From assembly GCF_963664135.1 (NCBI RefSeq), contig NZ_OY760905.1, positions 2,382,736 to 2,446,735 on the forward strand: a stretch of 64,000 nucleotides of DNA, in the 5' to 3' direction. Shown one piece after another: positions 58,936 to 64,000 of the stretch; position 1 is the stretch's first letter; each line of letters starts with the position of its first letter. The DNA comes from an uncultured Acetobacterium sp. (GTDB lineage: Bacteria > Bacillota > Clostridia > Eubacteriales > Eubacteriaceae). The notes beneath the pieces were generated by a model that searched no databases, was not told the origin of the DNA, and saw only the letters and a list, made by a program, of their open reading frames with translations. A program made the position numbers and the translations under genes.

Positions 58936-59658
58936 TTACTCTTGAATAACGTTACCTTCCCATCGACTAAACCATCGCAGTGACAAAACCAGAACAGTCG
59001 AAGTAATCATAATCAGCGAAAGAATACCTGGAAAAACAGGTGTACTGGAAAAGTCAAAATAATTTTCCAAAAACCGAACACCCCATTCCCAAGGAATGAT
59101 CGGCCAAATTTTATCACCAATCGCATTTTCAAAGTAACCGGCTAAAATTGTGCCAGATATCCCTAACAAAACAGAAATACTTGAACCAAATCGAAAAGCA
59201 AACGGTATGTGTAATAAATATAAAAATAAGTTGCTAAATAAAAACAGATAAAATAGGGCGAAATATGACCCAAAGTGTGCGGTGCTGATATCCAGAAAAA
59301 AATTGATGCCAACATAGAAACACAGTTCATATAGTATCATATTTATGGCGAAAAGAAATAGTAGAAAGAACACTTTCCCCAGGTATACGCTACTTCGCGA
59401 CGCCACTAAACCCAGCGCATTGGCGTTATTTCGATCTAAATTAATAAAAATTGGCACAACAATACTCACAAAAATCGGATAACATAGTTGTAAGATAACA
59501 AAAAAAAACCGCACATCAGAAATAAGATGATATCCGCCAGAAGCGTAATAAACGAAGAATAATGTTGTAACTACAATCGGCGGTAACAGATGCAATAAAA
59601 CAATTGGCGTTCGTTTGATCTTGGTAAAGTTGGAAAAAAACTCCCTGATAATCGTCAT
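58936..59658 (-). CDS. Lantibiotic-immunity ABC permease (MutG/LanG-like)
   Basis: A 240-residue permease with about six hydrophobic helices, beginning MTIIREFFSNFTKIKRTPIV. Its ATG overlaps the stop of the preceding permease (ATGA), so the frame upstream of 59658 is not used. Size, pairing with a second permease and a BcrA-type ATPase, and the downstream two-component genes match the LanE/LanG immunity exporters that remove antimicrobial peptides from the membrane. Confidence 0.82.
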   Translation of the reverse strand: MTIIREFFSNFTKIKRTPIVLLHLLPPIVVTTLFFVYYASGGYHLISDVRFFFVILQLCYPIFVSIVVPIFINLDRNNANALGLVASRSSVYLGKVFFLLFLFAINMILYELCFYVGINFFLDISTAHFGSYFALFYLFLFSNLFLYLLHIPFAFRFGSSISVLLGISGTILAGYFENAIGDKIWPIIPWEWGVRFLENYFDFSSTPVFPGILSLIMITSTVLVLSLRWFSRWEGNVIQE

Positions 59659-60416
59659 TGGCGATCCACCTGCTTGCTGTACCAGCGTGAAAATAAAACG
59701 GTAAGAACGAACGCAGCTAGCAAGCTTATCAATGCTAGCAACGCACTTTCGCCTAAAGTCAAAATCCATCTTGCACCGGCTTCGACCAACAAGCCGTTTG
59801 GCAAAACGCCAAATAAGGTCACCATAAATCGTGCCGGCCAGCTATATGGGAAGAACCAGAACAAAGGCGTCAAGGAAAAAAACAAACCGCCGAATGCGCT
59901 GGCGAACAAATTTATGATAACCGAACCAACAAATCCGACTTTTTGATCCAAAAACGAACAGAACGGGATCTGCCATAATAACGAGAGCCACAATAAGCCG
60001 TATCCTAAAAGATAATAACCGCTATGACCAATTGCAGCTGAAACACCTGATACGATGCATTCAGAGATAACCGTGATAAATGATAACAGTAATGAGATGA
60101 TCAAAAGATTAAGCGCTATCAATAAGGTGTTAGCAATAAATATCTGCTTCAAGTCGATGGGCAAACTATAAAGCGTTCGGTATTGGTGCTTTTGATCCTT
60201 ATCATTCACTAAATGACATAAAAACACAATGGACAAAGACGCAATCGGCATACACCAATTGCAAACCATGGCGCTTGAAAAACCACCTAACCCAATACCA
60301 ACAAAGATAAATACCATTGATATTAAAACTAAAGTGGCCGGAATAAATATCATCAGTTTTCTAAATAGAGAGCGTTTGAATTTCAAGTTTTCTGCTTTTA
60401 AATAGGCTTCAAACAT
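59655..60416 (-). CDS. Lantibiotic-immunity ABC permease (MutE/LanE-like)
   Basis: A 253-residue permease with six helices, starting MFEAYLKAENLKFKRSLFRK, the usual LanE start with a basic cytosolic segment before helix one. The ATG shares one base with the ATPase stop (TGATG) and the gene overlaps the next permease by four bases, so all three are translationally coupled. Confidence 0.82.
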   Translation of the reverse strand: MFEAYLKAENLKFKRSLFRKLMIFIPATLVLISMVFIFVGIGLGGFSSAMVCNWCMPIASLSIVFLCHLVNDKDQKHQYRTLYSLPIDLKQIFIANTLLIALNLLIISLLLSFITVISECIVSGVSAAIGHSGYYLLGYGLLWLSLLWQIPFCSFLDQKVGFVGSVIINLFASAFGGLFFSLTPLFWFFPYSWPARFMVTLFGVLPNGLLVEAGARWILTLGESALLALISLLAAFVLTVLFSRWYSKQVDRQ

Positions 60417-61120
60417 CAGGATGCACGCTCCTTTTTGATGATATCCATAAACAATTGTTCCAGGTTCTCAGTTGCATCAATTTTATCTTGATACAGGAGC
60501 GATCCATTGGATAGGATTCCGATGTCATCGGCAACTTGTTGTACTTCGCTTAAAATATGACTTGATATGACGACAGAAATCCCTGACTCCGCAAATGTTT
60601 TAAGCATTCTTCTTAATTCTTCAATACCAAAAGGGTCTAACCCGTTTGTCGGTTCATCCAGGACTAATAGTCGGGGGTTGTTCAGCAGCGCCAATGCGAT
60701 ACCCAATCGCTGTTTCATTCCCAAGGAAAAATCGGCGGTCTTTTTATTTTTAGTATCCATTAAGTCCATCTGTCGTAAAACGTCATGACATCTTTTGGTT
60801 GAAATCCCCATTAGTGTTGCTCGCACGTTTAAATTTTCAAATGCCGTTAAATTTTCATACAGTGGCGGGGATTCGATCAACGAACCAATAGTCAATAAAT
60901 CTTTTCGAGTCCAAGGGTGATTGTTGAAAAATATTTCACCTGAAGTCGGTCGGATAATACCGGTAATCATCTTTAATAAGGTTGATTTGCCAGCGCCATT
61001 AGGCCCCAATAAACCATAGACAGAATTTTTTCTCACCGACATTGATAAATCTTTTATTGCATATGCCTTTTTGAATTTTTTAGATACATGATTGGTTTTT
61101 ATGATGTACTCGCACGTCAT
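60416..61120 (-). CDS. Lantibiotic-immunity ABC ATPase (LanF/BcrA-like)
   Basis: A 234-residue ATPase with Walker A LLGPNGAGKST, signature FSLGMKQRLGIA, Walker B LLVLDEPTNGLD and the H-loop SSHIL. ATG 61120 (GGAGG just upstream) gives the typical family start EYIIKTNHVSKKFKK; an alternative ATG at 61165 also has AAGGAGG ten bases ahead and adds 15 residues. First gene of the F-E-G-R-K operon. Lantibiotic biosynthesis genes are absent, so the set likely serves resistance. Confidence 0.88.
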   Translation of the reverse strand: MTCEYIIKTNHVSKKFKKAYAIKDLSMSVRKNSVYGLLGPNGAGKSTLLKMITGIIRPTSGEIFFNNHPWTRKDLLTIGSLIESPPLYENLTAFENLNVRATLMGISTKRCHDVLRQMDLMDTKNKKTADFSLGMKQRLGIALALLNNPRLLVLDEPTNGLDPFGIEELRRMLKTFAESGISVVISSHILSEVQQVADDIGILSNGSLLYQDKIDATENLEQLFMDIIKKERAS

Positions 61121-61187
61121 AACGTCCTCCATTTTACATTCCGGTTTGGATAATGTCCGTTCCATAGGGTGTGTTCCTCCTTGTAGT

Positions 61188-61206
61188 TGTTACTGCCATG
61201 GTAACA
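61188..61206. promoter_or_regulatory. Possible operator of the transporter operon
   Basis: TGTTAC and GTAACA separated by seven bases, just upstream of the AAGGAGG site on the minus strand. Could bind the local response regulator; positional inference only. Confidence 0.35.
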
Positions 61207-61332
61207 GCCATTTTTAAGGATTTTATAAGGACGTAGGTGTTTTTTGAAAATTCAGCCCGGCCAGCAGCTCGGTTAGTGTCACACCAACCGTTGTAGGATA
61301 GAATAGGATGAAAAACAGAGAGAAGATAAATA

Positions 61333-61357
61333 TCGCGAACGAAACGTCCCCAAGTCA
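61333..61357 (-). repeat. Distant REP-like sequence
   Basis: TCGCGAACGAAACGTCCCC then AAGTCA; matches the inverted REP consensus core, 17 kb away from the main cluster. Confidence 0.6.
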
Positions 61358-61509
61358 TATGTTTTTCAATCATAAACCGCCCAACGGGATAATAAAAAGA
61401 TATTGATATAATAATTTTATTACGCTAAAGTAAAGTTTACAAAAGAGGACATCAAAAGCGAGGATTAAATTTATATGCCGTAGTATAATTTGCTCAAGGA
61501 GGTGAAGAA

Positions 61510-62376
61510 ATGGAGTGGCTAAAGAATTTGAGCAATGCCATAGATTACATTGAAAAAAACTTGGCCGGTGAGATTTCCTATGAAGATGCCGCTAAAATTG
61601 CGTGTTGTTCCACCTATTATTTTCAACGGATATTTACTTATGTGGCCGGTATTTCGTTATCTGAATATATCCGACGTCGGAGGATGACGCAGGCAGCATT
61701 TGATCTACAGACGACAGACATGAGAGTTTTGGATGTTGCATTGAAATATGGCTATTCTTCCCCCACATCCTTTAACCGGGCATTTCAGAGTGTACATGGA
61801 ATCTCTCCGATTTCCACAAAAGCACAGGGGAGCGTACTTAATGCGTACCCTCCTATCAAGTTTTTAGTAAAAGTTACAGGAGGTAGTGCTATGCCATATC
61901 GAATTGAAGAAAAAGGAACGATGCGATTGGTGGGTATCCGTATTCCCTTAACGGAGGATATGGAAGAAAATCTAAAACGTGTCCCGCCTTTTTGGAACGG
62001 GGCATTACAAGGCAGCCAGTTCCCTGAAATCTGCAAGCTATCAAACCAATCACCGAATGGTGTGTTTGGAGTTACCGCATACCAAGGATCTGGCGAAATT
62101 TATTATTACATTGCGGCAGCAACCGATAAACCTGTTCCAGCGGAAATGTTCGAGTATGAAATTCCTGCTGCTACATGGGTGATTTTCGAGTGTAACGGGC
62201 GTTTTAAAGAATCTATTCAAAGTATTTTCAGACGCTTCCTCACGGAATGGCTTCCATTCTCGGGATATACTTACGCAGAGTTGCCAGACATAGAAGTCTA
62301 TCCGATTAGCAAAGAAAGACCGCAGGAGGGGCACTCCGAAGTGTGGATTGCGGTAAAAAAAGAAAAGGAGAATTGA
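61510..62376 (+). CDS. AraC family regulator with GyrI-like effector domain
   Basis: A 288-residue regulator. The two HTH motifs of AraC lie at about residues 8-106 ([40 protein letters not shown]). Residues about 127-286 are a GyrI-like/SOUL-type small-molecule domain, as in BmrR-like and Rob-type regulators of multidrug export. AAGGAGGTGAAGAA precedes the ATG. Followed closely by a stand-alone GyrI-like gene and an ABC exporter, which it probably controls. Confidence 0.9.
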   Translation: MEWLKNLSNAIDYIEKNLAGEISYEDAAKIACCSTYYFQRIFTYVAGISLSEYIRRRRMTQAAFDLQTTDMRVLDVALKYGYSSPTSFNRAFQSVHGISPISTKAQGSVLNAYPPIKFLVKVTGGSAMPYRIEEKGTMRLVGIRIPLTEDMEENLKRVPPFWNGALQGSQFPEICKLSNQSPNGVFGVTAYQGSGEIYYYIAAATDKPVPAEMFEYEIPAATWVIFECNGRFKESIQSIFRRFLTEWLPFSGYTYAELPDIEVYPISKERPQEGHSEVWIAVKKEKEN

Positions 62377-62380
62377 ATCG

Positions 62381-62836
62381 ATGGAATACCAAATTGAAGT
62401 CAGAGACATTGAACCAATTCGCGTTGCTTTCCTACACTACAAGGGGATTGCAACCGGAGCAAATAAGTTTTTTCCAAATGTCTTCAAATCTATTCAGGGG
62501 AAAACGAATGGTGCACCATTTTTCTGTTATTATGTGATGAACCCGGAGACGAAAATGGGAGAAATGGATTTATGCGTACCGACTGAAAAAATTCCTGTCG
62601 GGAATGGAATAGAAGTAAAGGAAATGCCACATATCAAGGCCATTTGCGCTACACATACCGGTTCTTATGAAACCTTATATCAAGCTTATAGAGCAATCGA
62701 CCAATATGCTGCGGAACATAAATTGCAATTGCAGCCACCGTTTAGGGAGGTCTACATCAAAGGGCCTGGGATGCTTTTGAAAGGGAATCCGGATAAATAT
62801 ATTACAGAAATTTTGTTCTCAATCAAGGAGGAATAA
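62381..62836 (+). CDS. GyrI-like small-molecule binding protein
   Basis: A 151-residue stand-alone effector-binding domain: [40 protein letters not shown] and the Glu/aromatic pocket typical of GyrI-like proteins ([13 protein letters not shown]). Some members hydrolyse cyclopropanoids or bind drugs. It begins four bases after the AraC stop; the AAAAGGAG lies inside that gene, so both are co-translated. Confidence 0.85.
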   Translation: MEYQIEVRDIEPIRVAFLHYKGIATGANKFFPNVFKSIQGKTNGAPFFCYYVMNPETKMGEMDLCVPTEKIPVGNGIEVKEMPHIKAICATHTGSYETLYQAYRAIDQYAAEHKLQLQPPFREVYIKGPGMLLKGNPDKYITEILFSIKEE

Positions 62837-62837
62837 T

Positions 62838-63788
62838 ATGAACGCCATATGTGTTAAAGATTTAGTTAAAAAGTATCGGAATGGGGTGCAGGCATTAGAT
62901 GGTCTTACTTTGACTGTAAATGAGGGAGAAATTTTCTCGCTCTTAGGGCAAAACGGTGCGGGAAAATCAACTCTTATCAATGTGTTGACCACATATCTGC
63001 GCCCGTCATCTGGTAGCGTAATCATGTTTGGAAAAGATGTTTACCGTGAAGCAGCTGCTATTAGAACCAAAATTTCTTGTGTAGCACAGCGGACATCTAT
63101 TGATACACACCTATCTCTCACGGAAAACATGATGTTTCAAAGTAAGCTTTATAAGGTGCCAAAACCTGAAGCACAAAAACGTATAGAAACATTAATTTTC
63201 TGCTTTGGGTTAGAACGATATTTGAAGTACCCTGTTTCGTCCTATTCCGGTGGGGTAAAAAGACGGCTCGATATTGCGCTCAATATGATGTCAAACCCAA
63301 AAGTGCTATTTTTGGACGAGCCGACCGTTGGGATGGACGTTCAATCCCGCATGGCGATGTGGGATATGGTGAAAAAAATCAGAAACGATTTTGGAACCAC
63401 GATTTTCTTGACAACCCACTACTTAGAGGAAGCCGACCAGTTAAGCGATACCATCTGCATTATGAAAAATGGGAAAGAGATACTTCAAGGTACGCCTCAT
63501 GCTCTCCGAGAATACTTGCGACAGGATATGCTGAAAATCAGCTTTGTATCAAAAGAAGAAGCCAAAAGCTGTTTTGAACCGTTAAAAAGCTTTGTTAATC
63601 TGAAAGAATCGGATTTACGCCATGATAGAATTATTGCCAGTTTAAAAAACGGGCGTTACGATTTAAAAAAAGTTAATTGCTGGTTGTTGGAGCATGATAT
63701 TCCTTTTGGGGGCATAGAAATTATGCAGCCTACCTTGGAAGATGTTTTTATCAAGCTAACTGGCGAAGATCGAAAGGCGGTCAATTGA
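62838..63788 (+). CDS. ABC exporter ATPase (DrrA-like)
   Basis: A 316-residue ATPase with Walker A GQNGAGKST (residues 37-45), signature YSGGVKRRLDIA, Walker B VLFLDEPTVGMD and H-loop TTHYLEE; the C-terminal extension (about 225-316) is that of daunorubicin/lantibiotic DrrA-type exporters. AAGGAGGAATAAT at the end of the preceding gene is its ribosome site. The stop overlaps the permease start (TGATG). Confidence 0.92.
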   Translation: MNAICVKDLVKKYRNGVQALDGLTLTVNEGEIFSLLGQNGAGKSTLINVLTTYLRPSSGSVIMFGKDVYREAAAIRTKISCVAQRTSIDTHLSLTENMMFQSKLYKVPKPEAQKRIETLIFCFGLERYLKYPVSSYSGGVKRRLDIALNMMSNPKVLFLDEPTVGMDVQSRMAMWDMVKKIRNDFGTTIFLTTHYLEEADQLSDTICIMKNGKEILQGTPHALREYLRQDMLKISFVSKEEAKSCFEPLKSFVNLKESDLRHDRIIASLKNGRYDLKKVNCWLLEHDIPFGGIEIMQPTLEDVFIKLTGEDRKAVN

Positions 63789-64000
63789 TGGGAGTTTTTA
63801 CTCTACTCCAGCGCAATGTTAAATGGCGCTTCCATAATGCATTCACCATTATAATGACAATTTTACAACCTATTCTTTGGCTGGTTTTATATAGCGCCGT
63901 TGCCGGGCAGTCTATGCAGGGTATTGGAATTAAGAACTATTCTGCCTTTATTCTCCCTGGACTTATTGTACTGGTAAGCTTTGGAGCTTGCAGCAGCAGC
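63788..64000 (+). CDS. ABC-2 type permease, 3' end outside window
   Basis: The first 71 codons of the exporter permease: MGVFTLLQRNVKWRFHNAFT, then a membrane helix (IIMTILQPILWLVLYSAVAG) and YSAFILPGLIVLVSFGACSS, typical of DrrB-type ABC-2 transporters. It is translationally coupled to the ATPase by a TGATG overlap and is cut by the window end. Confidence 0.88.
   Translation, partial: MGVFTLLQRNVKWRFHNAFTIIMTILQPILWLVLYSAVAGQSMQGIGIKNYSAFILPGLIVLVSFGACSSS

Larger units (their letters stand above)
61121..61509. other. Divergent promoter region with REP-like element
   Basis: Lies between the minus-strand transporter operon and the plus-strand AraC gene. It holds an inverted repeat TGTTAC(7)GTAACA at 61188-61206 near the operon start and the REP-like sequence at 61333. 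No ORF supported. Confidence 0.5.

Overview
The window reads as the chromosome of a strictly anaerobic, low-to-moderate GC Clostridia-type Firmicute. The supporting signs are a 2[4Fe-4S] ferredoxin next to a rubredoxin, ChW cell-surface repeats, a T-box-controlled metG, a GdpP/bL9/DnaB block and a DUF2007/HolB/RicT block. The overall character suggests an acetogen of the Eubacteriaceae (Acetobacterium-like); this is inference from gene content, since no rRNA or marker comparison was possible.

Layout. 1-20.7 kb is mostly housekeeping: a DUF2232 membrane protein end, gdpP, rplI, dnaB, a flavoprotein dehydrogenase, rsmI, a T-box leader with metG, trxA, an Orn/Lys/Arg decarboxylase fused in frame to thymidylate kinase, DUF2007, holB, ricT, ferredoxin, rubredoxin, an Fe-S flavoprotein with a second thioredoxin, a YhgE/Pip membrane protein with a TetR regulator, and rlmD. 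20.7-31.6 kb is an AT-rich accessory island directly after the 3' end of rlmD. It holds decayed small ORFs, a proteasome-like Ntn-hydrolase candidate, a compact structured RNA candidate, a serine recombinase, and a tight three-gene set: Ser/Thr kinase-SF1 helicase fusion, winged-helix/PLD nuclease, and a pseudokinase. The first two match the domain make-up of type I Mokosh anti-phage systems; the third gene is an addition I do not recognise from that system. The island begins and ends with related leader sequences, and its right end is cut by a transposase unit.

31.5-43.9 kb is a patchwork of small accessory genes: GNAT acetyltransferases, DUF1428, an HD hydrolase, a lipoprotein, flavodoxin, an orphan immunity-like protein, DUF1810, ClbS/DfsB and SRPBCC. 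Two near-identical REP-associated tyrosine transposase (RAYT) units lie among them, and about 14 copies of a 25-bp REP-like sequence, related to the RAYT ends, sit in the gaps. Several genes here are broken (GNAT copy 2, HxlR, an S41 peptidase tail).

43.9-64 kb is regulatory and envelope related: a MalT-like LuxR regulator, a 1950-residue secreted ChW protein with a 582-bp internal DNA repeat, an AgrA/AgrC-like LytTR response regulator and GHKL kinase, a FlxA-like coiled-coil protein, a lantibiotic-immunity-type LanFEG transporter with an OmpR/VanS-like two-component pair (minus strand), and an AraC-GyrI regulator, a stand-alone GyrI-like protein and an ABC exporter running off the window end.

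Main leads: the Mokosh-like kinase-helicase/PLD/pseudokinase operon; the Ntn-hydrolase candidate and adjacent RNA; the RAYT/REP family with non-transposase genes between REP copies; and the decarboxylase-thymidylate kinase fusion.
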